Shown here one piece after another: positions 15,559-23,105 of a DNA stretch of 24,292 nt. Location: contig CALERA010000121.1 of the NCBI GenBank assembly GCA_937908275.1, positions 1 through 24,292 of the forward strand, given 5' to 3'. Source of the stretch: an uncultured Desulfarculaceae bacterium. GTDB taxonomy: Bacteria; Desulfobacterota; Desulfarculia; Desulfarculales; Desulfarculaceae. The notes below the pieces were generated by a model that had not been told where the DNA came from, did not search any database, and saw only the letters and a program-made list of their open reading frames with translations. Within the stretch, counting starts at the first letter, position 1. Every line of letters begins with the position of its first letter. The position numbers and the translations under genes were made by a program.

Positions 15559-16200
15559 ATGGAGCAGAACGTCGCCTGGTTCTATGAGCGCCGCGCCGAG
15601 AGCGTGGTCGAGGCCCTGAAGAAAAACCGCATCAACGCCAGCTATGTGGCCGATCCGGCCCAGGCCGCGGCCTCGGTGATGGCCCTGATCCCCGAGGGGG
15701 CCAGCGTGGGCATGGGCGGTTCGGTGACCATGTTCCAGACCGGCCTGGTGGAGGCCCTGCGCCAGGGGCCGGTGAAGCTGATCGACCGCTACGAGCCCAA
15801 TATCACCCCGGCGGAGATGGGAGCCCGTTTCAAACAGGCCCTGACCGCCGATGTCTTCGTCTCCGGGGTCAACGCCATCACCGAGCAGGGCGAGCTGGTC
15901 TTCGTGGACGCCACCTGCAACCGGGTGGCCCCCATCCTCTACGGGCCGGACAAGGTGATCCTGATCGCCGGCTGCAACAAGATCACCCCCAACCTGGCCC
16001 ATGCCCAGGAGCGCATCCGCCATTTCGTGGCCCCCACCAACGCCAAGCGCATCAACCGCAAGACCCCCTGCGCGGTCACCGGCCGCTGCGAGGACTGCGC
16101 CAGCCCCGAGCGCATCTGCAACGCCACGGTGGTGATCCACAAGCAGGCCAACCCCCAGCGCATGCACCTGGTGCTGGTGGGCGGGGAGCTGGGCTACTAG
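15559..16200 (+). CDS. LUD-domain (lactate utilization, YkgG/DUF162-type) protein
   Basis: A 213-residue single LUD-domain protein. Visible are the N-terminal helix with VVEALKKNRINASYVAD, GASVGMGGSVTMFQTGLVEAL, and the nucleotide-like loop VSGVNAITEQGELVFVDATCNRV. The C-terminal cysteine set is C171, C177, C180 and C187 (CAVTGRCEDCASPERIC), common in the anaerobe branch and suited to metal binding. LutC partners LutA/LutB in lactate oxidation, but no such genes are adjacent, so a lactate role is not supported here. GAGGGAGG lies before ATG 15559. The acyltransferase gene starts at the very next codon after the stop. Confidence 0.88.
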   Translation: MEQNVAWFYERRAESVVEALKKNRINASYVADPAQAAASVMALIPEGASVGMGGSVTMFQTGLVEALRQGPVKLIDRYEPNITPAEMGARFKQALTADVFVSGVNAITEQGELVFVDATCNRVAPILYGPDKVILIAGCNKITPNLAHAQERIRHFVAPTNAKRINRKTPCAVTGRCEDCASPERICNATVVIHKQANPQRMHLVLVGGELGY

Positions 16201-16896
16201 TTGAGCGCCCCCAACCCCTATAGCCGCTGGCAGCGGTTCCAGTTCTGGTTGGTCACCAACCTGGCGGGCCGCGGCCTGCGTCTGTTGCTCGGCACCTGCC
16301 GGGTGACGATCCATCCCCCGGAAAGGGTGGAGCGACACCTGGTGGGGCGCGAGCCGGCCATCGCGGTGACCTGGCACCGGGGCGCGGTGTTTTTCCTTTA
16401 TCTCCTGGGACCTTATCGCCCGGCGATCATGGTAAGCCGCAGCAAGGACGGCGAGTTCCTGGCCCGCTTCTTGGAGATGATGGGCGCGGTGCCGGTGCGG
16501 GGCTCCTCCAGCAAGGGCGGGCGCGAGGCCCTGCGCGAGATGGTGGAGATGATCCACCAGGGCCAGGTGGATTTCGGGGCCACGGTGGCCGACGGCCCCC
16601 GGGGGCCGCGTTACCAGGCCAAGTCGGGCATGATCCTGCTGGCCTCCCTGACCGGCCTGCCCCTGCTGCCCATCATGTGGTCCGCCGACCGGGTCTGGAC
16701 CTTCCGGAAAGCCTGGGACCACACCATCATCCCCAAGCCCTTCGCCCGGGTGCAGGTGGAGGTGGGGCGCGAGCTGCACTATCCCAAGGTCATGCACAAG
16801 GACGACCTGGAGGCGGCCCGCCTGGAGCTGGAGCAGGAGCTGAACCGCCTGCGCCTGGACCTGGACCAGCGCAGCGGCTACCAGCCCCCGGACTAG
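16201..16896 (+). CDS. DUF374-family lysophospholipid acyltransferase-like protein
   Basis: A 231-residue protein of the DUF374 family, related to membrane-associated acyltransferases acting on lipids such as lipid A precursors. Motifs: a hydrophobic amino-terminal region with FWLVTNLAGRGLRLLLGT, TWHRGAVFFLYLL (the H of the acyltransferase motif I), SRSKDGEFLARFLEMMGAVPVRGSSSKGG and the conserved DGPRGPRYQAKSGMI. The start is a TTG directly after the upstream TAG (zero-base gap), implying reinitiation from the LUD gene. The reading frame has no better in-frame ATG before the conserved part. The C-terminus is a charged helix ending SGYQPPD. Confidence 0.82.
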   Translation: MSAPNPYSRWQRFQFWLVTNLAGRGLRLLLGTCRVTIHPPERVERHLVGREPAIAVTWHRGAVFFLYLLGPYRPAIMVSRSKDGEFLARFLEMMGAVPVRGSSSKGGREALREMVEMIHQGQVDFGATVADGPRGPRYQAKSGMILLASLTGLPLLPIMWSADRVWTFRKAWDHTIIPKPFARVQVEVGRELHYPKVMHKDDLEAARLELEQELNRLRLDLDQRSGYQPPD

Positions 16897-17062
16897 ACGA
16901 CGCGTCCCCGGGGGGAGGCGGAAAAATGGGCTCGGCCCGCTGCCACGCACCTGGCGATTCTTTCCTAGCGCCGCGATCGTCAATTCCCTGCAAGCCACTT
17001 TTAATTACAAAATAACCTTAAAAATCGCCTTGGTATCGTGCCGGGCCTGAACTGGGGACGCC

Positions 17063-17078
17063 TGGCATGGCATTTGCT
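17063..17078 (+). promoter_or_regulatory. Sigma-54 (-24/-12) promoter
   Basis: TGGCATGGCATTTGCT matches the sigma-54 consensus TGGCAYRnnnnTTGCW, with GG (17064-17065) and GC (17076-17077) exactly ten bases apart. An AT-rich stretch (about 17000-17030) upstream would suit DNA bending. The predicted start near 17089 gives a leader of about 275 bases before the cNMP/PAS gene. An enhancer-binding protein gene is not present in the window. Confidence 0.75.
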
Positions 17079-17088
17079 ATGAACTATG

Positions 17089-17363
17089 AACGGCTGGGCT
17101 AGCCCCCCGGGGCCCTCCGGAGGCTGCCCAAAACAGACGCACGGAGGCGTCTTTCCCCTTGAGGTCGCCAAGGATGGTGACGCCCGGCGTCCCCCCGCCC
17201 CGCGGAGGTTCGGTGGCGGGGGGAGCCACCCCTGCGTTCGCGGCGTTGGCTCCCCCAAGATACCCGAAAACACTTGCCTTACCCGGCCACACTCTGTTAC
17301 GGGTTAGGTGAGGGCTGGCTTTTGCGGCCGCCCGCGCCGCCAACCCCAAGCGTGGCAGGGCTT
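17089..17363 (+). promoter_or_regulatory. Long hairpin-rich leader with two mutually exclusive stems
   Basis: The 467-bp gap 16897-17363 has no convincing gene. Its second part contains a 6-bp hairpin AGACGC/GCGTCT (17135-17152) followed by TTCCCCTT; a perfect 10-bp stem A (17190-17199 with 17215-17224, TCCCCCCGCC); and a perfect 10-bp stem B (17219-17228 with 17247-17256, GGGGGAGCCA). A and B compete for 17219-17224, so only one can form. An 8-bp near-pair CCTTACCC/GGGTTAGG comes later. This resembles a switchable leader, but I recognise no known riboswitch, and a dispersed repeat is the alternative. Confidence 0.45.
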
Positions 17364-18674
17364 ATGCTGGAAGACCTTTTGGCCGACCAGGACCTGGCCG
17401 GCCAATACCGCCGGAACTGGCAGTCCGGGGAGACGATCTTCAACGAGGGTGACGTCTCCCAGGACCTCTACGTGCTGGTCTCGGGGGTGGTGGGGGTCTA
17501 CAAGGGCCAGCAGAAGGTGGCCGCCATCGACCAGCCGGGCAGCGTTTTCGGCGAGATGTCCTTCCTGCTGGGCCAGAGCCGCAGCGCCAGCCTCAAGTGT
17601 CAGGACGCGGTGGAGGCCCTGTGCATCCCCCGCGAGCGCATCGGCGAGCTTTTAAGCCATTATCCCAAGGCGGCCGAGGAGATCGCCCGGCTGCTGGCCC
17701 GCCGCCTGGACAGCGCCACCCAGGTGGTGCACGGGCTCAAGGAATTCTGCGACCAGTTGCCCGACGCGGTGGTGCTCTGCGACGCCCAGGGGGTGGTGAC
17801 GGCCATGAACGCCGCCGCCAGCCAGGTCTATGGCCGGGCGGCGGACAGGGTCCAGGGCCAGGCCGCCGAGATTCTCTTCGACCCGCCCCAGGCCTTCCGC
17901 CAACTGGCCGAGGAGGCCCTGCGCCGCTCCGGCGAGGCGGTGGCCAGCCTGAGCGTGCGCCATCCGGTCAAGGGCTTGCGCCAGGTGCAGGTCAGTCTCA
18001 GCCCCCTGCGCGACAGCCAGCACGACCTGGTGGGCCTGGTGTTCATCGGCCGCGACGTCAGCGGCAGCGAGGATTTCCGCCGCCGGTACCGCCGCCTGGT
18101 GCGCTGGGCCCTGCCCGCGGTCCTGGTCCTGGCCCTGGTGGCGGCGGCGGCCTATTGGGACATCCCGCCCTTTGACCGGAACCTGAGTCATTTCACGGCC
18201 CAACAGCAACTGGCCCGCGACGAGGTGGGGCGTGATTGCCTGCTGTTGCAGAGCCTGTTGCAAAGCCAGAGCCGGCAACATGGTCCGGAGAAGCTGGCCA
18301 ATGTTTTGCGGGACTTCCTGGCCCAGCACAACCCCTCCGGGCTCTATCGCGGGCTGCTGCTCCTGGACGCGGCCAACCGGGTGGTGACCGGGGCCACCCT
18401 GGAGCCGAGTAGCTTCCCCCTGCCGCCGCCGGGGTCGATTTACGCCAGCCTGGACCTGAGCGACAACCAGCCCGGGGCCTATCGCCTGCTGGAGCTTTAT
18501 CGCCCCGCCCCGGAGCAGCCCAGCGGAGTCAAATCCCTGGAGTTGCTTTTCACCCTGCCGGACGCCGATAATGGCTGGAAATGGTTGGTGTTGGTCTTGG
18601 ATCGCCAGGTCTTGCGGAAGGTCTATGACATCGGTGACGAACAGATCGAGCGCTTCCGCTCCGGCCGCATCTGA
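17364..18674 (+). CDS. Membrane sensor with cyclic-nucleotide-binding and PAS domains
   Basis: A 436-residue protein. Residues about 10-120 are a CRP-type cNMP-binding domain with GETIFNEGD, LYVLVSGVVGVYK and the phosphate-binding cassette FGEMSFLLGQSRSAS. About 130-240 is a PAS domain (LPDAVVLCDAQGVVTAMNAAASQVYGR, read in pieces, through VGLVFIGRDVS). A single membrane segment follows at about 246-268 (ALPAVLVLALVAAAAYW), then about 165 residues likely outside the membrane, resembling a small sensor domain. No kinase, GGDEF, HTH or methyl-accepting output is present. ATG 17364 begins just before the cNMP domain; an upstream TTG at 17274 would add an unlike proline-rich stretch. A sigma-54 promoter lies 300 bp upstream. 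Ligand and output are unknown. Confidence 0.82.
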   Translation: MLEDLLADQDLAGQYRRNWQSGETIFNEGDVSQDLYVLVSGVVGVYKGQQKVAAIDQPGSVFGEMSFLLGQSRSASLKCQDAVEALCIPRERIGELLSHYPKAAEEIARLLARRLDSATQVVHGLKEFCDQLPDAVVLCDAQGVVTAMNAAASQVYGRAADRVQGQAAEILFDPPQAFRQLAEEALRRSGEAVASLSVRHPVKGLRQVQVSLSPLRDSQHDLVGLVFIGRDVSGSEDFRRRYRRLVRWALPAVLVLALVAAAAYWDIPPFDRNLSHFTAQQQLARDEVGRDCLLLQSLLQSQSRQHGPEKLANVLRDFLAQHNPSGLYRGLLLLDAANRVVTGATLEPSSFPLPPPGSIYASLDLSDNQPGAYRLLELYRPAPEQPSGVKSLELLFTLPDADNGWKWLVLVLDRQVLRKVYDIGDEQIERFRSGRI

Positions 18675-18719
18675 GCCGCCCGCCGCACGGGGTTGTGAAA
18701 CGTCTTCATCTCATTATTC

Positions 18720-18768
18720 CGGTTGCACAAATTATCCGCCTAATGTAAACCTGGCGCCCAGGGAGGAG
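18720..18768 (+). promoter_or_regulatory. Possible promoter and strong ribosome-binding site of the helicase gene
   Basis: An AT-rich island in the 99-bp gap contains TTGCAC with a 17-base spacer to TAAACC, a weak sigma-70 match. GGGAGGAG at 18761-18768 is a near-perfect Shine-Dalgarno sequence five bases before TTG 18774 and settles that unusual start. Confidence 0.45.
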
Positions 18769-18773
18769 CCCTC

Positions 18774-21527
18774 TTGACGCCAGCCGCATTCAAGCGTCCC
18801 CGCAAGCGCAAACCCAGCCGCAAGCCCCGCGAGGCCCATCCCGAACACCGGGGCCGGCACGAGGAGGGCGCCAGCCGGTTCGAGCCCCGGGTCAACCGGA
18901 GGCTGACCCCGGTGCTCCAGGCCATCGGGGTGCCCGAGGCCGCGCCCTTCGTGCCCGATCCCTTCCAGGTGGAGGCGGTGGAGCTTCTGGCCCAGCGCGA
19001 CGTGGTGGTCAGCGCCCCCACCGGCAGCGGCAAGACCTGGATCGCCGAGCAGGCCATCCGCACGGCCCTGGACCAGGGCCAGCGGGCCTGGTACGCCAGC
19101 CCCCTCAGGGCCTTGAGCAACTCCAAGTATGCCGAATTCGGGGAGTTGTTCGGACCGGAGCGGGTGGGCATCCTCACCGGCGAGCGCAAGGAGAACGTGA
19201 ACGCGCCCCTGATCGTGGGCACCACCGAGATCCTGCGCAACCAGCTCTACGACGCCATGTACCGCGGCGCGGACCTGGATTCCTCCCTGGTGGTGCTGGA
19301 CGAGGCCCACTTCCTGGGCGACCCCGAGCGCGGGGTGGTCTGGGAGGAGGTCATCATCTACCTGCCGCGCCGGGTGCGGCTGCTGCTCCTCTCGGCCACG
19401 GTGGAAAACGCCGATCAGATCGCGCGCTGGCTGGAGTTCGTGCGGGCCGAGTCCTGCGTCACGGTCTTCAGCGACCAGCGCCCGGTGCCCCTGTTCCCCC
19501 TGTTCCTTTTCCCGGACGGCGAGCTGACCCCCCTGAATTCCAGCCGGGGCGGGCTCTTTCCCCAGGTGCGCCACTGGCTGGACAAGGAGGGCGGCTCCCG
19601 GCCCCGGCGGCCGGTCTCCCACATCCCGCCCTTTGGCAACATCCTGCGCGCCCTGGACCACGCCGACCTGCTGCCGGGCATCTTTTTCCTGAAAAGCCGC
19701 TCCGACTGCGACAACGCCCTGGCCCAGGCCGCGGCCTCGCGTCTGGAGATCGATCCCCAGTTGCGGCGGCGGCTCAACGCCGAGGTGGACGAGTTCCTGG
19801 AGCGCTATCCCTTCCTGGCCAACCACCCCCACCTGGGTTACCTGCGCCACCTGCACGTGGCCGCCCACCACGCCGGGCACCTGCCCCACTGGAAGCTGAT
19901 GGTGGAGCGCCTGATGCAGCGCGGCCTGCTGAAGGCCATCTTCAGCACCTCCACCGTGGCCGCCGGGGTCAATTTTCCGGCCCGCACCGTGGTCATCACC
20001 CAGAGCGACCGCTTCAACGGCCGGGATTTCGTGGATCTTTCCGCCACCGACCTGTTGCAGATGACCGGCCGGGCCGGGCGGCGGGGCATGGACAACATCG
20101 GCTTCTGCCTGGTGGTGCCCGGGCCCTACCAGGACGTGCCTCTGATCGGCGGGCTCCTGGGCTCCACCCCGGAGCCCATCCAGAGCCAGTTGCACATCAA
20201 CTTCTCCATGGTGCTGAACCTGCTCCTGAGCCAGCGCCCGGCCGAGGTCAAGCAACTCCTGGGCCTGAGCCTGGCCACCTTCCAACGCCTGGAGGAGCGC
20301 GGCGGCAGCCAGCGCCCGGCCACCGGCCCCCAGCAGGCCCTCAAGGCCCTGGCGACCATGTTGGCCGATTCGGCCTGCGCCGGGCCGGAGGAGGCGGTGG
20401 TGCGCCGCCGCCGCCGCCGCCAGTTGGAGAACCTGCGCCGCCGCCTGGAGCGGGAGCGGGATTCGGTCTCCCAGCGCTCGGGCCTCTGGGCCTCCCTGGT
20501 GCGGGGCCGGGTCTTCATGGACATGTACGGCTCCCTGGCCGCGGTGCTGCGCCGGGAAGGCGAGGGCGAGCAGGCCGGGATGCTGGCCGTGAGCCTGGTG
20601 CCGGACCGCCGCCTGAGCAAGGGCCGGCCCCGCCTGGACTTCATCCCCCTGGACGAAGTGGCCGGGGTGTTCCAGGAGATCCTGGACCTGCCCCACGCCG
20701 GCGGCGGCCGGATGCTGGCCCAGGCGGTGATGGAGCAGATCCCGGCCAATCCCCAGCCCCTGGCCCCGCCCCAACTGGAGGACCTGGGCCAGCGCGAGCG
20801 CCAGGAGCTGGAGGAGCGCCTGACCGGGGTGGTGGAGGAGCTGGGCAGCCTGGCCTGCGAGACCTGCCCCCTGGCCGAGCAGTGCCTGGACCAGCGCCGG
20901 GAGCTGCACCAATTGATGGACCAGGCCGAGGCGGCCATGAACCGGGTGCAGGAGGAGAGCCACGCCTTCTGGTACGACTTCGTGCGCCACCTGGAGTTCC
21001 TGCGGGCCGAGGGCTTCGTGGACGCCCAGGGGCGGCTGTTGCCGGACGGGGTCTGGGCCAGCAACCTGCGCCTGGACCAGCCCATCCTCATCGCCGAGGC
21101 CATCCGCCAGCAGGCCCTGCCCAACGAGGACCCGGTGCTCCTGGCCGCGCTGGTGGCCCTATTCGTGGACGACCGCGAGCGCGACGCCGAGAACCGCTAC
21201 CTGAGCCAGCGCCTCAACGACGGCTTCGTGCGCCTGCGTCGGGCCCTGGACGGCATCCAGGACCGCATGCGCCAGTGGGGTTTCGAGACCCCGGTGATGC
21301 CCCTGCCCGCGGCCAGCGCGGTCTTTGCCTGGGCCCTGGGCAGCGAGTTCGCCGACGTGGTGGCCATCTTCGGGGCGGGGGAGGGCGACCTGGCCAACCT
21401 GGTCTACCGCACCGCCGACAACCTGCGCCAGCTCACCAGCCTGACCCACACCCATCCCCGCCTGGCGGCCTGCGCCCGCGAGGCGGTGGACCTCCTGCTG
21501 AGACCGCCAGTGGTGGTGCCTATTTAG
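18774..21527 (+). CDS. Ski2-like DEAD/DEAH-box helicase
   Basis: A 917-residue superfamily 2 helicase of the Ski2/Mtr4-like group. Motif I is APTGSGKTW with K87, motif II DEAH at 176-179, motif III LLSAT near 205, and motif VI QMTGRAGRRGMD from 429. STVAAGVNFPARTVV is typical of the Ski2 class. The basic N-terminal 40 residues (KRPRKRKPSRKPR) may bind nucleic acid. The C-terminal half is helical and carries a small cysteine set C695, C698 and C704 (CETCPLAEQC), a possible metal site. A TTG start is accepted because of the strong Shine-Dalgarno sequence and because the basic region follows at once. RNA unwinding in decay or ribosome work is the likely role, but the substrate is unknown. It is not obviously in an operon. 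Confidence 0.9.
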   Translation: MTPAAFKRPRKRKPSRKPREAHPEHRGRHEEGASRFEPRVNRRLTPVLQAIGVPEAAPFVPDPFQVEAVELLAQRDVVVSAPTGSGKTWIAEQAIRTALDQGQRAWYASPLRALSNSKYAEFGELFGPERVGILTGERKENVNAPLIVGTTEILRNQLYDAMYRGADLDSSLVVLDEAHFLGDPERGVVWEEVIIYLPRRVRLLLLSATVENADQIARWLEFVRAESCVTVFSDQRPVPLFPLFLFPDGELTPLNSSRGGLFPQVRHWLDKEGGSRPRRPVSHIPPFGNILRALDHADLLPGIFFLKSRSDCDNALAQAAASRLEIDPQLRRRLNAEVDEFLERYPFLANHPHLGYLRHLHVAAHHAGHLPHWKLMVERLMQRGLLKAIFSTSTVAAGVNFPARTVVITQSDRFNGRDFVDLSATDLLQMTGRAGRRGMDNIGFCLVVPGPYQDVPLIGGLLGSTPEPIQSQLHINFSMVLNLLLSQRPAEVKQLLGLSLATFQRLEERGGSQRPATGPQQALKALATMLADSACAGPEEAVVRRRRRRQLENLRRRLERERDSVSQRSGLWASLVRGRVFMDMYGSLAAVLRREGEGEQAGMLAVSLVPDRRLSKGRPRLDFIPLDEVAGVFQEILDLPHAGGGRMLAQAVMEQIPANPQPLAPPQLEDLGQRERQELEERLTGVVEELGSLACETCPLAEQCLDQRRELHQLMDQAEAAMNRVQEESHAFWYDFVRHLEFLRAEGFVDAQGRLLPDGVWASNLRLDQPILIAEAIRQQALPNEDPVLLAALVALFVDDRERDAENRYLSQRLNDGFVRLRRALDGIQDRMRQWGFETPVMPLPAASAVFAWALGSEFADVVAIFGAGEGDLANLVYRTADNLRQLTSLTHTHPRLAACAREAVDLLLRPPVVVPI

Positions 21528-21620
21528 GCGAAAATCGAATAATTAGGGTGAATGAAGTGGCGGGCTCAGTCAGGGCTCGCCGCGGACGCGTTTGGCCCTG
21601 GCGGGACTGTTGCGGCGGAA

Positions 21621-21659
21621 CAAAAAAGCGGCGGCGCTCGTGGCTCACGAGCGCCGCCG
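21621..21659 (-). terminator. Intrinsic terminator of the glycosidase gene
   Basis: A perfect 14-bp stem (21629-21642 with 21646-21659) with a 3-base loop is flanked on its low-coordinate side by six A's, which read as a U-run on the minus strand after the hairpin. It lies 28 bp downstream of the glycosidase stop and is a textbook Rho-independent terminator for that gene. The remaining 21528-21620 shows nothing recognisable. Confidence 0.92.
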
Positions 21660-21687
21660 TGGTTGGTGCGTTACGGGACGGCCCGGC

Positions 21688-22935
21688 CTAGGGCCGGCTG
21701 TCGTGGGTCACCTTCCAGAAGAAGTCCTCGCCCGAGCCGATCACCCAGGGGGTGTGGTCGCTGGCGTAGACATAGCCCATGACGCCCTTGAGCTGGTTGG
21801 CCCCGAAGCCCTGGTACAGGGCCCAGGCCTGGCGGCGGTACTTGTCCGCGTCCTTGGGGCTGGACTGGTAGCCGTGCTCGGTGATGATCACCGGCCGGTC
21901 GCCGATGATCTCCTTGGTCTTGGCCGCCCAGTACTTGGTCTTGCCGGCGTCGTCGTCGTACTGGTGGGCGCTGAAATAGTCGAAGCCGGAGTTGGTGGCC
22001 CGCCAGACGTTCTTGACCACCTCGATCTTGCTGTCGTTCAGGGTCATGAAGGGCGAGAAGGCGGTGTAGCCCCCGGCCGCGCGCACGCCGTTGCTGAAGC
22101 CGTTGAGCAGGCTGATCAGGCCGTCCTTGAACTCGTTGGTGTCGTGGGCCACCCCGATGCCGAGGGGCGCGCCGTTGTCCGGCTCGTTCCAGGCCTCCAT
22201 GATGGCGTTTTCCCAGCCCAGGGACTTGACCTTGGTGGTCAGCTTGTAGGACAGGTTCTGGTAGCGGTTGGACTTCTCCTGCCAGGAGAGCGAGGAGAGC
22301 AGGCGCTCGTCGCCCGAGGAATAGCTGGAGTAGCCCGAGAGGTTGACCACCAGGTTGGGCGCGATGCCGGTGCGGGCGGAGGCCTGGCTCAGCTTGTTGA
22401 GGCCCGGCTCCAGGCGGTACCAGTTGCTCTCGGCCACCTCGTCGGTGCCCATGTTGATGCGCAGCCAGGGACCGGTGTAGCGCAGGCAGAGTTCGAAGTC
22501 GTTGACCGACATGGTGTCCAGTTGCTGGACGTTCATGCCGTACTGGCTCCAGCTGAAGGCGTCGTGGGGGATGCCGGCGTCGTCGTAGTCCGGGCCGGTG
22601 ATCTCGTCCTTCTTGTCGCTGAACCAGTCGAAGAGGTCGGTGAACCAATCGAAGAAGCCGTTGGCCTTGCCGCCATAGCCCAGGGAGGTCAGGGTGCTGG
22701 CCTGGAGCTGGGAATTGGAGGCCAACTCGGGGTTCAGGGCGAAGTACTGGGTCATGGCCTCGCCGGCGCTGGAGGCCCCGGACACCACGTCCAGGTAGGA
22801 CCAGGCCTGGCCGGCGTTGTAGGCCTGGTTCACCAGGTCGTAGCTCCCGGTGCTGGCCTGGGCCGGAAGGACGGTCATAAGGGCGAGCAAAAGGGTCAGG
22901 AGCAGGGTCTTGGCGGCATTCACGATTTTGGTCAT
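21688..22935 (-). CDS. Secreted glycoside hydrolase (clan GH-A-like TIM barrel)
   Basis: A 415-residue protein with an N-terminal signal peptide (MTKIVNAAKTLLLTLLLALM, cleavage likely after AQA, about residue 27). A variable Asn/Ser/Trp-rich region (about 28-130) precedes a barrel. MEAWNEPDN places the proton donor E251 in the clan-A NEP motif, and VIITEHGY places the nucleophile E353. The spacing of about 100 residues is typical of GH39, GH5 and relatives. YFSAHQYDDD and GYVYASDHTPW are further barrel-edge motifs. It is monocistronic with its own terminator. The exact family and polysaccharide substrate are not clear; lower G+C-like wording (Ser, Asn, Tyr rich) sets it apart from its neighbours, as expected for exported enzymes. 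Confidence 0.82.
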   Translation of the reverse strand: MTKIVNAAKTLLLTLLLALMTVLPAQASTGSYDLVNQAYNAGQAWSYLDVVSGASSAGEAMTQYFALNPELASNSQLQASTLTSLGYGGKANGFFDWFTDLFDWFSDKKDEITGPDYDDAGIPHDAFSWSQYGMNVQQLDTMSVNDFELCLRYTGPWLRINMGTDEVAESNWYRLEPGLNKLSQASARTGIAPNLVVNLSGYSSYSSGDERLLSSLSWQEKSNRYQNLSYKLTTKVKSLGWENAIMEAWNEPDNGAPLGIGVAHDTNEFKDGLISLLNGFSNGVRAAGGYTAFSPFMTLNDSKIEVVKNVWRATNSGFDYFSAHQYDDDAGKTKYWAAKTKEIIGDRPVIITEHGYQSSPKDADKYRRQAWALYQGFGANQLKGVMGYVYASDHTPWVIGSGEDFFWKVTHDSRP

Positions 22936-22991
22936 GTCGGGGATCCCTCGCCTGGCGTTTGCCCTGGCGACGTCTTGGTCCGGCCGTCAGG

Positions 22992-23015
22992 GGAAATGTT
23001 ACCGGTACGATTTCC
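22992..23015. promoter_or_regulatory. Interrupted palindrome upstream of the glycosidase gene
   Basis: GGAAAT (22992-22997) and ATTTCC (23010-23015) flank a central TACCGGTA palindrome, giving a 24-bp operator-like dyad with two mismatched positions per arm. It sits between the possible promoter and the glycosidase start codon, a repressor-like position. Confidence 0.4.
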
Positions 23016-23047
23016 GGGAACTATGCCATAGCGAAACCGCAAAATCT

Positions 23048-23075
23048 AGTATATCCGGTGTCCGGGAATACCAAA
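23048..23075 (-). promoter_or_regulatory. Possible promoter of the glycosidase gene
   Basis: On the minus strand TATACT (23048-23053) is a good -10. A weak -35, TTTGGT or TTGGTA, lies 15-16 bases upstream within an AT-rich patch unlike the surrounding DNA. The predicted leader is about 105 bases. Confidence 0.35.
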
Positions 23076-23105
23076 TTTGCGATTTTTCGGGAGCGCGGGA
23101 TCGGG

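Noticed and set aside
17001..17349. Two 90-residue minus-strand open frames in the gap before the cNMP/PAS gene.
   Set aside because: They overlap each other, are rich in Pro/Gly/Ala, lack convincing ribosome-binding sites and run through the hairpins of the leader; a repeat or structured RNA explains the region better.
17089..17363. Cyclic di-GMP (GEMM), glycine or fluoride riboswitch.
   Set aside because: Short similar words occur, but the conserved cores of these classes could not be found in order.
18732..20990. A 752-residue minus-strand open frame opposite the helicase.
   Set aside because: Repetitive His/Gln/Gly-rich shadow with no recognisable domain; the helicase motifs lie on the plus strand.
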